From Pseudomonas sp. PSKL.D1 (lineage in GTDB: Bacteria > Pseudomonadota > Gammaproteobacteria > Pseudomonadales > Pseudomonadaceae), in the NCBI RefSeq assembly GCF_028898945.1, contig NZ_CP118607.1, positions 3,148,001 to 3,212,000 of the forward strand: 64,000 nucleotides of DNA, in the 5' to 3' direction. The position numbers and the translations under genes were made by a program. Shown here one piece after another: positions 7,828 to 16,404 of the stretch; position 1 is the stretch's first letter, and each line of letters starts with the position of its first letter. The notes under the pieces were generated by a model. The model did not search any database, was not told the DNA's origin, and worked only from the letters and a program-made list of their open reading frames with translations.

Positions 7828-9180
7828 ATGAACTTCAGCAAACTGGTCGACATCCTCATCCGCGAGGAACTGCCCAACCCCGACTTCGGCTGCATGGCCT
7901 GCGAGCGTTCCGGCCTGCCCATCCTGCTGTTGCGCACCGCGGATACCTTGCAGCGCGGGGCGTTACGGGCCACCGAAGGCGTGATGATCAGTGCCGAGGC
8001 AGCGCGCACCCTGGCCAGTGACGGGATGCGCAGCTTGCGCGGGGCGGCGACCAATACCAACAGCGCGGGGTTGATGATGGCGCTGGGGATTCTCTGGTTT
8101 CATCAGGACGGGTTGCGCAGGAACTATGAGGCGCTGCAGCAAGGGGCGCAGGACAATCCCGAGGCCCTGGCGGCGATCTGGTCATCGTCGATTGGTTTGA
8201 TCGGGGCCAGTGTTGAGACGACGGGTTTTGCAATCAAGCTGTTACAGCCAAAGCTGAAGTGGCCCGGCGTTGGAGTAACGGTGTCGTTGGGGGAAAGTCT
8301 GGTGCGGTTCGGGGCGGCAGTTGCCGCGACGGCGGGTTTTATGGATGCAGTGTTATTCAGATTCGCCGCCATGCGGACTGAAAAGCAAGGCGACACAATA
8401 TCGAAAAGACTTTACAACGTAGGCGTGGGGTTATCGACCCTCTCTGCAATTGCAGCAATTTTTGCTGCAGCAACCGGATTCGCTTTAGCACCTATTGTTA
8501 TCGCCGTTACGCTTAGCCTCGCCGCATACGGTCTTGCTTCTACTGCGAAAAAGACGGAATCATCCTTGACGGAGCTTTGGGCTCGACGAACCAAGTGGGG
8601 TTTACCGACTGAACATCGCCGCTGGCTTAACCCATCGGATCTGGATTCAGCCATTGGCGAGTTAAACGCTGCATCACTCGGAGTCAGCGCTGAGGCTTCG
8701 ATCAATATTCAGTTCATGCAGGATTCAAGTACCCATAGCCCCGGGGCACTGGGCATTGCTCTTGGCGACCACACTGCCGTGCCGGCAGCATTCATGCTCG
8801 TCCTCAACATCACCGCCCCCCATTTCACGCGTGAAGACTCACGATACGAATGGCAACTGACCCTTTATCAAGGCGGCTCGTATGGAGGCCCTATCGTCAT
8901 TGATGGCAGTAGCGACAGCCCTGAACAACTCACACTTACCGCCACGCGTATTTCTGACACTTTCTCCACATCACCAGCAGAAATAACACCACGAATCAAT
9001 GTTCACCCCGAAAGCAAGACGCTTAATATCCAAGTGGCGCTACCCCTCACACACGACCATACGATTAATGCAATCGACCTTTCCTTCACCTATTGGCCAG
9101 ACAGTCACGACCAATCGGGATATGCAAAAATCACCAATAAACACGACGAGATCAACAACATGAGAAGGGTGGTACTATGA
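7828..9180 (+). CDS. Shortened VasX/BTH_I2691-like type VI secretion effector candidate
   Basis: The start at 7828 (MNFSKLVDILIREELP) has AAGGAG upstream; this gives 450 residues. Residues ~18-35 (DFGCMACERSGLPILLLR) resemble the Cys-pair opening of VasX and BTH_I2691-type T6SS effectors (C.AC.R.GLPILPVR). The middle is strongly hydrophobic, with probable membrane helices near 130-150, 165-190 and 205-240 (STLSAIAAIFAAATGFALAP then VIAVTLSLAAYGLAST). The C-terminal ~170 residues are soluble. Full effectors of this type are roughly twice as long; here the N-terminal motif runs almost straight into the membrane region, as if the middle were deleted. GC drops after about 8.3 kb. The stop overlaps the next gene (ATGA). 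Confidence 0.6.
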   Translation: MNFSKLVDILIREELPNPDFGCMACERSGLPILLLRTADTLQRGALRATEGVMISAEAARTLASDGMRSLRGAATNTNSAGLMMALGILWFHQDGLRRNYEALQQGAQDNPEALAAIWSSSIGLIGASVETTGFAIKLLQPKLKWPGVGVTVSLGESLVRFGAAVAATAGFMDAVLFRFAAMRTEKQGDTISKRLYNVGVGLSTLSAIAAIFAAATGFALAPIVIAVTLSLAAYGLASTAKKTESSLTELWARRTKWGLPTEHRRWLNPSDLDSAIGELNAASLGVSAEASINIQFMQDSSTHSPGALGIALGDHTAVPAAFMLVLNITAPHFTREDSRYEWQLTLYQGGSYGGPIVIDGSSDSPEQLTLTATRISDTFSTSPAEITPRINVHPESKTLNIQVALPLTHDHTINAIDLSFTYWPDSHDQSGYAKITNKHDEINNMRRVVL

Positions 9181-9944
9181 GGCGACCTAAATTGACTCCG
9201 CCTTGCCCTGCCTGGAAGGAAGACCTCAATGCGCCTTGGGAAATAACTCAAACTCCCGGATTCCTTGGCAGAAAAACACCAAACAACCAGACCGACGCCT
9301 ACTTGGAAATACCTAGGAAAACACTTGCCTACAGAGGACTTTTGTTGTTCATAAGCGTGATATCCGGCTTCTTATTACTTCCCATGCCGAAATCAATCTA
9401 TGAAAGTTTTTTTATTCCTGATTACTCACACATACCGACAGGAACTTTTGCATTAGCCGTGGGCGTTTGGGGAGTGGCCGTCGCACTAAAGATGGGCACT
9501 TCCCCCCCACGCGACGAACCCATCCGCTTCAATCGCGCCCGCCAAAAAATCTACGCCTACAACTTTCACTACCGATGGTGGAACCCCTTCGAAAAATGGG
9601 AAGTGCGCCCCGTAAGCTACGACTGGTCCCAAGTCCGCGCGGAACGCTGGTCACGCGCCGGTGCAATGAACGGTGGCGCTTACTTCAGCTGGGGCGTAGT
9701 CCTCTCCATCGTTGAACCGGGTACCAACAACGTTATTGACCGCTTCCAACTCAGCACAATGGATGCCGACCCTGAGACGTGGGCCTACATCTGCACCTAC
9801 ATGCAGGAAGGCCCTTCAGCGCTGCCGCCACCAGGCCCACCCAAGGATCACAATGATGTCCTGTGGTGCGAATTTGCCTTGCGCCTGGCGCCGAAGGTGG
9901 GGTGGCCAGCTGAAATGGATCTGGAGTCCAGGACCGCTCCTTGA
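9177..9944 (+). CDS. DUF6708-like membrane protein, putative partner/immunity of upstream effector
   Basis: A 255-residue protein with two hydrophobic helices near residues 60-80 (GLLLFISVISGFLLLPMP) and 95-115 (IPTGTFALAVGVWGVAVALKMG). These are followed by PIRFNRARQKIYAYNFHYRWWNPFEKW, the signature I associate with DUF6708 proteins found beside T6SS effectors. The start codon overlaps the stop of the upstream gene (ATGA), so the two are translationally coupled. Low-GC codon use near its 5' end resembles the end of its neighbour rather than the flanking metabolic genes. A role as immunity protein is inferred from pairing and membrane placement only. Confidence 0.6.
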   Translation: MRRPKLTPPCPAWKEDLNAPWEITQTPGFLGRKTPNNQTDAYLEIPRKTLAYRGLLLFISVISGFLLLPMPKSIYESFFIPDYSHIPTGTFALAVGVWGVAVALKMGTSPPRDEPIRFNRARQKIYAYNFHYRWWNPFEKWEVRPVSYDWSQVRAERWSRAGAMNGGAYFSWGVVLSIVEPGTNNVIDRFQLSTMDADPETWAYICTYMQEGPSALPPPGPPKDHNDVLWCEFALRLAPKVGWPAEMDLESRTAP

Positions 9945-10038
9945 TCAGTAGCCCGGCATAAGCTGTGGGTGGTGGTGTGAGATAACGGGCGCAGCGTACG
10001 AAAGCAGAGGCTGCGCCCGCTCAACAGTTGCCCCCACC

Positions 10039-10950
10039 TCAATCATGCCCCAACTCCCCCTGCACCCACTCCAGAAACCGCCGCACCCGTGGCAACTCCG
10101 CATGCCCGCGCGGAAACACCAGGTGATGGGCACTCACCGGGCTGGCCTGGTCCTCACCAAACACCGGTACCAACTGCCCTCGGGCCACATAGTCCTGGGA
10201 CAGCAACGAACTCTCCAACGCAAACCCATACCCATGGCTGGCGGCCTCGAGGCTCATGTACGACCGGTCAAAACTCAAGGCGAACGGCGCCTGCGGCAAT
10301 GACACCCCCTGCTGGGCAAACCACTGCGGCCACTGCACCAGCGCCGACTCCGACAGGATCAGGTTCTGCCCCAGCAAATCGCCCGCCCCCCGAATCGGCT
10401 GGCGTGCCAGCAGGCTGGGGGCCGCCAGCACCGTGGCGCGCTCGTGGCGGATGGTGCGCACTTCCAGGCTGGGCCAGTTGGGGTAGCCGTGGCGGATGTC
10501 CAGATCGATCTGGTGGCGGCCAAAGTGCAAGGCCTCGTAGGAGCAGGACAGGTTGATCTGGATGTCCGGGTGGCTGGCGCGGAACTGTTCCAGCCGCGGC
10601 AGCAGCCAGAGCAGGCCAAAGCTTGGCGCCGAGTGCAGGCGCAGGCAGTCAAAGCCCACGGCGCTGCCGGCACGTTCGGTGGCCACGGCCAGGCTCTGCA
10701 GAATGCCGGACACCTCACGCAGGTACTGCTCGCCCGCGGCCGTGAGGTTGACGCCCTTGGCCGTGCGCAAGAACAACGGCCGCCCAATCAATGCCTCCAG
10801 GTTGGCGATCTGGTGGCTCACCGCCGATGGCGTGAGGTTCAACTGTTCGGCGGCACGGGCCACGTTGCCAAAGCGTGCAGCCTGCTCAAAGGCCTGAATC
10901 GCTTTCAGCGGCGGTAACTGCAAGGGCTTCTTGCCCGGTTCGTGTTTCAT
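10039..10950 (-). CDS. LysR-family regulator (GcvA-like)
   Basis: A 303-residue protein from ATG 10950; an upstream extension to 11040 is possible but would overlap the promoter zone. The HTH (LPPLKAIQAFEQAARFGNVARAAEQLNLTPSAVSHQIANLE) has the GcvA-type L.AF.AAAR pattern, and the effector domain begins near residue 95. It is divergent from the SDR/MFS/transketolase cluster at 11091, with AATTTTTTTCAGCATAGGCTGAAA in between. That segment contains TTTCAGC-ATAG-GCTGAAA, an inverted repeat at 10977-10994 that is a good candidate operator. Probably activates the divergent operon. Confidence 0.85.
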   Translation of the reverse strand: MKHEPGKKPLQLPPLKAIQAFEQAARFGNVARAAEQLNLTPSAVSHQIANLEALIGRPLFLRTAKGVNLTAAGEQYLREVSGILQSLAVATERAGSAVGFDCLRLHSAPSFGLLWLLPRLEQFRASHPDIQINLSCSYEALHFGRHQIDLDIRHGYPNWPSLEVRTIRHERATVLAAPSLLARQPIRGAGDLLGQNLILSESALVQWPQWFAQQGVSLPQAPFALSFDRSYMSLEAASHGYGFALESSLLSQDYVARGQLVPVFGEDQASPVSAHHLVFPRGHAELPRVRRFLEWVQGELGHD

Positions 10951-10976
10951 GGTTTTCCTAGCCAGTGCTGAATTTT

Positions 10977-10994
10977 TTTCAGCATAGGCTGAAA
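10977..10994. promoter_or_regulatory. Inverted repeat between lysR and SDR gene, candidate LysR site
   Basis: TTTCAGC (10977-10983) and GCTGAAA (10988-10994) are perfect inverted arms separated by ATAG, 27 bases upstream of the LysR start and about 97 bases before the SDR start. Position and symmetry suit a LysR autoregulatory/activation site. Confidence 0.5.
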
Positions 10995-11090
10995 GGCACT
11001 GCGTTGCCCAGTGCCCGCCCGAGTACCAAGCTGTGCCCATCGGTTCTGCCTGAACCCCTGCTCACAACAACAATCAATGGAGCACTGCCC

Positions 11091-11840
11091 ATGCTACTCG
11101 AAGGCAAGATTGCAATCGTCACCGGCGCCGCCTCTGCCCGCGGAATCGGCCGCGCCACTGCCCAGGCCTTTGCCGCCCACGGCGCCAAGGTGGCCATCCT
11201 CGACCTCGACCGCGATGCCGCCGCCCAGGCCGCCGCCGACCTTGGCACTGGCCACCTGGGCCTGGCCGCCAACGTGGCAGATGAAGCCCAGGTGCGTGAT
11301 GCCGTGGCACAGGTGCTGGCTCACTTTGGCCGCATCGATGTGCTGGTGAACAATGCCGGCATCACGCAGCCGGTAAAAACCCTGGAGATCACGGGCAAGG
11401 ACTACGACCGCATCCTTGACGTCAACCTGCGCGGCACCTTGCTGATGTCCCAGGCGGTGATCCCAGGCATGCGTGCCCAGCGCTCGGGCAGCATCATCTG
11501 CATGTCGTCGGTGTCGGCCCAGCGCGGCGGCGGCATTTTCGGTGGCCCGCACTACAGCGCCGCCAAGGCTGGCGTGCTCGGCCTGGGCAAAGCCATGGCG
11601 CGTGAGCTGGGGCCGGACAATGTGCGCGTCAACGCCATCACCCCGGGGCTGATCCACACCGACATCACCGGCGGCCTCATGCAGGATGAGCGTCGCCATG
11701 CCATCATCGAGGGCATCCCCCTGGGCCGCCTGGGCGAGGCCCGCGATGTGGCCAATGCGGCGCTGTTCCTGGCCAGCGACTTGTCCAGCTACCTGACCGG
11801 CATCACGCTGGACGTCAACGGGGGCATGCTGATCCACTGA
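11091..11840 (+). CDS. Short-chain dehydrogenase/reductase (SDR)
   Basis: A 249-residue classical SDR. The cofactor motif TGAASARGIGRA lies near residues 11-22; the NNAG motif follows (VLVNNAGITQP); the active-site Ser is in IICMSSVSAQRG; and the catalytic YxxxK is in HYSAAKAG. The C-terminus ends VNGGMLIH, as in sugar- and polyol-acting SDRs. The start at 11091 (MLLEGKIAIVTGA) with TGGAGC upstream is preferred to an earlier ATG. Likely oxidises a polyol or sugar acid imported by the adjacent MFS protein and handed to the split transketolase. Confidence 0.87.
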   Translation: MLLEGKIAIVTGAASARGIGRATAQAFAAHGAKVAILDLDRDAAAQAAADLGTGHLGLAANVADEAQVRDAVAQVLAHFGRIDVLVNNAGITQPVKTLEITGKDYDRILDVNLRGTLLMSQAVIPGMRAQRSGSIICMSSVSAQRGGGIFGGPHYSAAKAGVLGLGKAMARELGPDNVRVNAITPGLIHTDITGGLMQDERRHAIIEGIPLGRLGEARDVANAALFLASDLSSYLTGITLDVNGGMLIH

Positions 11841-11915
11841 CCGCTGCACCCCGATGTTTCGCATCTGAGCCCCGCCCCGGCGGGGCAATCGATAACAACA
11901 AGAGATCAGATCGAC

Positions 11916-13214
11916 ATGACCACCCTAGCCCTCGACGCGGCCACGGCCGCGCGCAGCAATGCCTATCGCAAGACGGCCTGGCGGCTGATGCCGTTTCTCA
12001 TGTTGTGTTACCTGTGCGCCTACCTCGACCGGGTCAACGTCGGCTTCGCCAAACTGCAGATGATGGACGACCTGGCGCTGTCAGAAGCCGTGTATGGCCT
12101 GGGCGCCGGCATGTTTTTCATTGGCTACTTCCTGTGCGAGGTGCCGAGCAACATCATCTTGCACAAGGTAGGCGCGCGGCGCTGGATCGCCCGCATCATG
12201 ATCACCTGGGGCATCATTTCGGCACTGTTCGCCTTTGTCGAAACGGCCTGGCAGTTCTATGTGCTGCGGTTTTTCCTCGGTGTGGCCGAAGCGGGGCTTG
12301 CGCCGGGCCTGCTGCTGTACCTGACGTACTGGTTCCCGTCCTACCGGCGGGCGAAGATGACCGCCTTGTGGTTCATCGCCATCCCGCTGTCGGGCATGGT
12401 CGGCGGGCCGTTGTCGGGCTGGATCATGGAGCGTTTTGCCGGGGTGCATGGCTGGGCCGGCTGGCAGTGGATGTTCGTGCTGGAAGCAGTGCCCACGGTG
12501 CTGGTCGGCATTTTGGTGCTCAGCTACCTCAAGGACGGCGTCGACCAGGCCCATTGGCTCAATGATGACGAAAAGGCGCTGGTGCGCAAGGAGCTGGCCG
12601 AAGACGAACAACACAAGGTGCAGCACGGTTCGGTGGCCGATTTCATCCGCGACCGGCGCCTGTGGCTGTTGGCGGGCATCTACTTCTGCGTGGTCATGGG
12701 CCAGTACGCGATCACCTTCTGGCTGCCGACCCTGGTGCGCAATGCCGGCGTCAGCGAGCCGTTGCACATCGGCCTGCTCACCAGCCTGCCCTACCTGTGT
12801 GCCATCGGCGCCATGCTGTTGGCCGGGCGCAGCGGCGACCGCCACCGCGAACGGCGCTGGCATCTGGCGGTGCCGATGCTGGCCGGCGCCCTGGGCTTGA
12901 GCCTGGCGGCGGTGTTCGCCAGCCACCTTAGCCTGTCGATTCTCAGCTTGTGCCTGGCGGCATCCGGCATTTTGTCGGCTTCGTCGCTGTTCTGGATGCT
13001 GCCCACCACGCTACTGGGTGGTGTTTCTGCGGCCGCCGGGATCGCAGCGGTAAACAGCTTCGCCAACCTGGCCGGGTTTTGCTCGCCCTTTCTCATCGGC
13101 TGGCTCACCAGCACCTTGGGCAACAACGCCATCGGCATGTACCTGATCACCGGCGTGCTGGTGTTTGGCGCAACCCTGGTGTTCCGCGTACCGGCCAGCC
13201 TGGTCAACCGTTAA
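11916..13214 (+). CDS. MFS transporter, anion:cation symporter (ACS) type
   Basis: A 432-residue 12-helix transporter. The opening AWRLMPFLMLCYLCAYLDRVNVGFAKLQM is the hallmark of the ACS/tartrate-hexuronate-phthalate subgroup, followed by GAGMFFIGYFLCEVPSNIIL and the RFFLGVAEAGLAPGLLLYLTYW signature. It sits between the SDR and the transketolase pair in the same direction. Substrate is probably a small carboxylated sugar derivative or polyol acid, judged from family and context only. Confidence 0.87.
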   Translation: MTTLALDAATAARSNAYRKTAWRLMPFLMLCYLCAYLDRVNVGFAKLQMMDDLALSEAVYGLGAGMFFIGYFLCEVPSNIILHKVGARRWIARIMITWGIISALFAFVETAWQFYVLRFFLGVAEAGLAPGLLLYLTYWFPSYRRAKMTALWFIAIPLSGMVGGPLSGWIMERFAGVHGWAGWQWMFVLEAVPTVLVGILVLSYLKDGVDQAHWLNDDEKALVRKELAEDEQHKVQHGSVADFIRDRRLWLLAGIYFCVVMGQYAITFWLPTLVRNAGVSEPLHIGLLTSLPYLCAIGAMLLAGRSGDRHRERRWHLAVPMLAGALGLSLAAVFASHLSLSILSLCLAASGILSASSLFWMLPTTLLGGVSAAAGIAAVNSFANLAGFCSPFLIGWLTSTLGNNAIGMYLITGVLVFGATLVFRVPASLVNR

Positions 13215-13236
13215 TTCCTCACAAGGAGTCACCCCC

Positions 13237-14085
13237 ATGAATGCCGTACCCGCTACCCCGGGTGCGCGGCCTCTGGCTGCGCGCGCCCACAACATCCGTC
13301 GCCATGCCTTGCGCATGGGCCAGGTTCAGGGCCAGGGCTACATTGGCCAGGCACTTGGCGCCGCCGACCTGCTGGCCGTGGCCTACTTCCATGCCCTGCG
13401 CCTGGACCCGGCCAACCCCGATTGGGAGCAGCGTGACCGCTTCTACCTGTCCATCGGCCATTACGCCATTGCCCTGTACGCCGCGCTGATCGAAGCCGGG
13501 GTCATTCCCGAAGCAGAACTGGAAACCTACGGCAGCGACGACAGCCGCCTGCCCATGTCGGGCATGGCCGCCTACACCCCCGGCATGGAAATCACCGGGG
13601 GCTCGCTGGGCCACGGCCTGGGAATTGCCGTAGGTGCCTGCCTGGGCCTGAAGCGCAAGCAATCGGGCAGTTGGGTGTACAACCTGTTATCAGACGGCGA
13701 GCTGAACGAAGGCTCCACCTGGGAAGCGGCGATGTCCGCCAGCCACTGGAAGCTCGACAACCTGATCGCCCTCATCGACGTCAACAACCAGCAGGCGGAC
13801 GGCCATTCCAGCGAGATACTGGCCTTCGAGCCGATCGTCGAGCGCTGGCAGGCCTTTGGCTGGTATGTGCAGCGGGTAGACGGCAATGACCTCGAAGCGC
13901 TGGTAAAGGCCTTCGACCAGGCCCGGGCACACACGGCACCGCAACCCCGGGTGATCATCTGCGACACGCGCATGGGCAAGGGGGTGCCCTTTCTCGAGAA
14001 CCGCGACAAAACCCACTTCATCCGTGTGGACGAACACGAATGGGCACTTGCCCTGCAAGCACTGGACGCCGGGAGCCACGCATGA
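13237..14085 (+). CDS. Transketolase-like, N-terminal (ThDP-binding) subunit
   Basis: A 282-residue half transketolase. It holds the thiamine diphosphate motif GDGELNEGSTWEAAMSASHW...DVNNQ (GDG then NN about 28 residues on) and the early HxxHA-like substrate residues around SIGHYAIALYAAL. The ATG at 13237 has a clear AAGGAG 8 bases upstream, so the longer open frame to 13165 is not used. It overlaps the C-terminal subunit by 4 bases (ATGA). Split transketolases of this size occur in dedicated catabolic clusters for sugars such as apiose and in some 1-deoxy-sugar routes, rather than in central metabolism. Confidence 0.88.
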   Translation: MNAVPATPGARPLAARAHNIRRHALRMGQVQGQGYIGQALGAADLLAVAYFHALRLDPANPDWEQRDRFYLSIGHYAIALYAALIEAGVIPEAELETYGSDDSRLPMSGMAAYTPGMEITGGSLGHGLGIAVGACLGLKRKQSGSWVYNLLSDGELNEGSTWEAAMSASHWKLDNLIALIDVNNQQADGHSSEILAFEPIVERWQAFGWYVQRVDGNDLEALVKAFDQARAHTAPQPRVIICDTRMGKGVPFLENRDKTHFIRVDEHEWALALQALDAGSHA

Positions 14086-15080
14086 ACAGCCAGACCGCAC
14101 CCACCAAACGCCTGACCACCTCGGCGATGATCGCCTCGATTGCCGCCGAAGGCCAACCCACCCGGCCCGCACCGTTTGGCCATGCGCTGGCCGCGCTGGC
14201 CGAGCAGCGCCAGGACATCGTGGGCCTGAGCGCCGACCTGTCCAAGTACACCGACCTGCACATTTTCGCCAAGGCCCACCCCGAGCGCTTCTACCAGATG
14301 GGCATGGCCGAACAACTGTTGATGAGTGCCGCCGCCGGCATGGCCCGCGAAGGCATGACGCCGTTTGCCACCACGTACGCGGTGTTTGCTTCACGGCGCG
14401 CCTACGACTTCATCTGCATGGCCATTGCCGAGGAAAACCTCAACGTCAAGATCGTCTGTGCCCTGCCCGGCCTGACCACCGGGTACGGCCCCAGCCACCA
14501 GGCCACTGACGACCTGGCGATCATGCGCGCCATGCCCAACCTGATGGTGGTCGACCCCTGCGATGCCCTGGAAATCGAGCAGGCGGTACCGGCCATCGCG
14601 GCCCACCAGGGCCCGGTGTACATGCGCCTGCTGCGCGGTAATGTACCGTTGGTGCTGGACCGCTATGACTATCGCTTCCAGCTGGGCAAGGCGCAGGTGG
14701 TGCGCGGCGGGCGCGATGTGCTGGTGATCGCCAGCGGCCTGATGACCATGCGTGCACTGGAGGCCGCTGAGCAGTTGCACAGGGACGGTGTGGATGTGTC
14801 GGTGCTGCATGTACCTACCATCAAGCCATTGGATGAAGCCACGATCCTCGCTGAAGCCCGCAAGCCCGGGCGGTTGGTGGTGACTGCCGAGAACCATTCG
14901 ATCATCGGCGGGCTGGGGGAAGCCGTTGCCGGGGTATTGCTGCGCAACGGAGTAACGCCGACCTTCCGCCAGATCGCCCTGCCGGATGCATTCCTCGATG
15001 CCGGTGCGTTACCGACCTTGCATGAGCGGTACGGGATTTCCACCGAGGCGGTGGCGCGGCAGATCAAAGGCTGGTTGTAG
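14082..15080 (+). CDS. Transketolase-like, C-terminal subunit
   Basis: A 332-residue pyrimidine-binding and C-terminal half of transketolase. The Glu needed to activate ThDP lies in FYQMGMAEQLLMSAAAGMA, followed by GMTPFATTYAVFASRRAYDFI, and the C-terminal Rossmann-like domain ends with GRLVVTAENHSIIGGLGEAVAG. It must pair with the upstream subunit to form an active enzyme. Translational coupling (ATGA) suggests equimolar production. Downstream are a REP element and unrelated genes, so it probably ends the operon. Confidence 0.88.
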   Translation: MNSQTAPTKRLTTSAMIASIAAEGQPTRPAPFGHALAALAEQRQDIVGLSADLSKYTDLHIFAKAHPERFYQMGMAEQLLMSAAAGMAREGMTPFATTYAVFASRRAYDFICMAIAEENLNVKIVCALPGLTTGYGPSHQATDDLAIMRAMPNLMVVDPCDALEIEQAVPAIAAHQGPVYMRLLRGNVPLVLDRYDYRFQLGKAQVVRGGRDVLVIASGLMTMRALEAAEQLHRDGVDVSVLHVPTIKPLDEATILAEARKPGRLVVTAENHSIIGGLGEAVAGVLLRNGVTPTFRQIALPDAFLDAGALPTLHERYGISTEAVARQIKGWL

Positions 15081-15110
15081 GCTAGTTACCACAGTACCAA
15101 CCGGGCCTTT

Positions 15111-15224
15111 GTAGGAGCGGCCTCGTCTCGCGAAAGGGCTGCGCAGCAGCCCCAGACTTCAGCTTCGCAGCCGATATTGCCGGGGCCGCTTTGCGGCCCT
15201 TTCGCGACACAAGGCCGCTCCCAC
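15111..15224. repeat. REP element pair
   Basis: Left copy 15111-15152 (GTAGGAGCGGCC... to GCAGCCC) and inverted right copy 15184-15224 (GGGCCGCTTTGCGGCCC... to GGCCGCTCCCAC) flank 30 bases. Each copy has its own internal hairpin. It fills the gap after the transketolase operon and may end its transcription. Confidence 0.85.
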
Positions 15225-15303
15225 ATGGCCGCGTTACTGCCTGGTCAAACCGCTCAAACCGGCTTTACTCATGGATAAACAACAGCAATAACGGTGTGCA
15301 TCC

Positions 15304-15690
15304 ATGAAGATCGTTGTCACCAGCATTCTCGTTGACGACCAGGCCAAGGCATTGGCCTTCTACCATTACGTGCTTGGCTTTGAGCCCAAGGACGACATCC
15401 CGCTGGGCCAGCACCGCTGGCTCACGCTGACCTCTCCGCATGAACCAAACGGCGTGCAACTGGTGCTGGAGCCTGACATCCACCCCGCCGCCAAAACCTA
15501 CAAGGCAGCCTTGCGCCAGGACGGCATCCCGGCCACCTCCTTTGGCGTGCGCGATATCCAGGCGGAGTACACGCGCCTGTGCAAGGCGGGCGTCAAGTTT
15601 ACCCAGGAGCCAACCAACCGTGGCCCGGTCACTGTCGCGGTATTCGACGACACATGCGGAAACCTGATACAAATCGCCCAGAAACACTGA
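15304..15690 (+). CDS. VOC-family protein (glyoxalase/dioxygenase fold)
   Basis: A 128-residue single-domain vicinal-oxygen-chelate protein. It opens with MKIVVTSILVDDQAKALAFYHYVLGFEPKDD and ends with GPVTVAVFDDTCGNLIQIAQ, where the terminal Glu/Gln metal ligand is usually in GN.I.L.q. Small VOC proteins include glyoxalase-like, antibiotic-binding and uncharacterised metal enzymes; nothing narrows this one. It precedes an unrecognised gene by 37 bases. Confidence 0.8.
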   Translation: MKIVVTSILVDDQAKALAFYHYVLGFEPKDDIPLGQHRWLTLTSPHEPNGVQLVLEPDIHPAAKTYKAALRQDGIPATSFGVRDIQAEYTRLCKAGVKFTQEPTNRGPVTVAVFDDTCGNLIQIAQKH

Positions 15691-15727
15691 ACCGAACCGC
15701 CCCTGTGCGCGATAACAAGGAAAACAA

Positions 15728-16297
15728 ATGCGCCACGAATTCAGCGAAGTCCTCAACGACCTGGTCGACTATTTTTTGCTGGGCGATATCCAGCTGCTTG
15801 AAACGTTCAAACACGAAAATGACCTGCCAGACGACCTGGCTTATGAATTCACCCACAACGACAGCGGTGACAAAGCCGTGCGCGAGGGGGTGGTGCTGCC
15901 ATTGGCCGGGGTCGATAACCTGCCCTACCGCATCCTGTTCACCCTCGACGACTACACACCCGCGCTACTGGAAGCGGGAAGCCGCCTCAAGCATCGGCGC
16001 AATGGTTACGTGCTGCATGTCGAGAACCGCGCCGTGATGCTGTACACCTGGCGCATCCTGCAGCATTTCACCAACAAGACACTGGGCGACTTGATGGCCC
16101 GTTATCAAGTACCGGGGCGGCCGATCATCGAGCTTGAAAATGGCTGGTATGACGTTGAGGTGCTGGGTGGGGCGGTGGTTCGGGATGGGCTGTACGAGCC
16201 GGCGTTCGAGTTTGTGATGAAGAAGCGCTGGAGCCGGGGTGAGGCCAAGGGAGTGGATACCGGGTATGCCTTTAGCCTGCGGGGCTATTTCGGTTGA
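15728..16297 (+). CDS. Unrecognised conserved-looking protein, 189 residues
   Basis: A soluble, acidic 189-residue protein with no signal peptide or membrane helix. It starts MRHEFSEVLNDLVDYFLLGDIQLLETFK and has a mixed alpha/beta pattern, with an aromatic-rich end (GLYEPAFEFVMKKRWSRGEAKGVDTGYAFSLRGYF). Codon use is normal for this genome, and AACAAGGAA provides a ribosome site 8 bases upstream. It may be co-transcribed with the VOC gene. I do not recognise its family and propose no function. Confidence 0.7.
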   Translation: MRHEFSEVLNDLVDYFLLGDIQLLETFKHENDLPDDLAYEFTHNDSGDKAVREGVVLPLAGVDNLPYRILFTLDDYTPALLEAGSRLKHRRNGYVLHVENRAVMLYTWRILQHFTNKTLGDLMARYQVPGRPIIELENGWYDVEVLGGAVVRDGLYEPAFEFVMKKRWSRGEAKGVDTGYAFSLRGYFG

Positions 16298-16312
16298 GTT
16301 TTCCTGTGCCGC

Positions 16313-16384
16313 CCTCTTCGCGGCTAGAGCCGCTCCTACAGGGCCTGCGCTTTACCTGTAGGAGCGGCTTTAGCCGCGAAGAGG
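16313..16384. repeat. Long REP inverted repeat (30-bp arms), bidirectional terminator candidate
   Basis: Arms 16313-16342 and 16355-16384 are inverted copies with a single mismatch (G at 16327 against T at 16370) and a 12-base loop. It lies between the convergent unknown gene and MHS transporter. Immediately after, GCCTGACCTG (16384-16393) pairs with CAGGTCAGGC (16401-16410), a second hairpin reaching into the transporter stop codon. Both would block transcription read-through. Confidence 0.85.
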
Positions 16385-16404
16385 CCTGACCTGCTTACGC
16401 CAGG

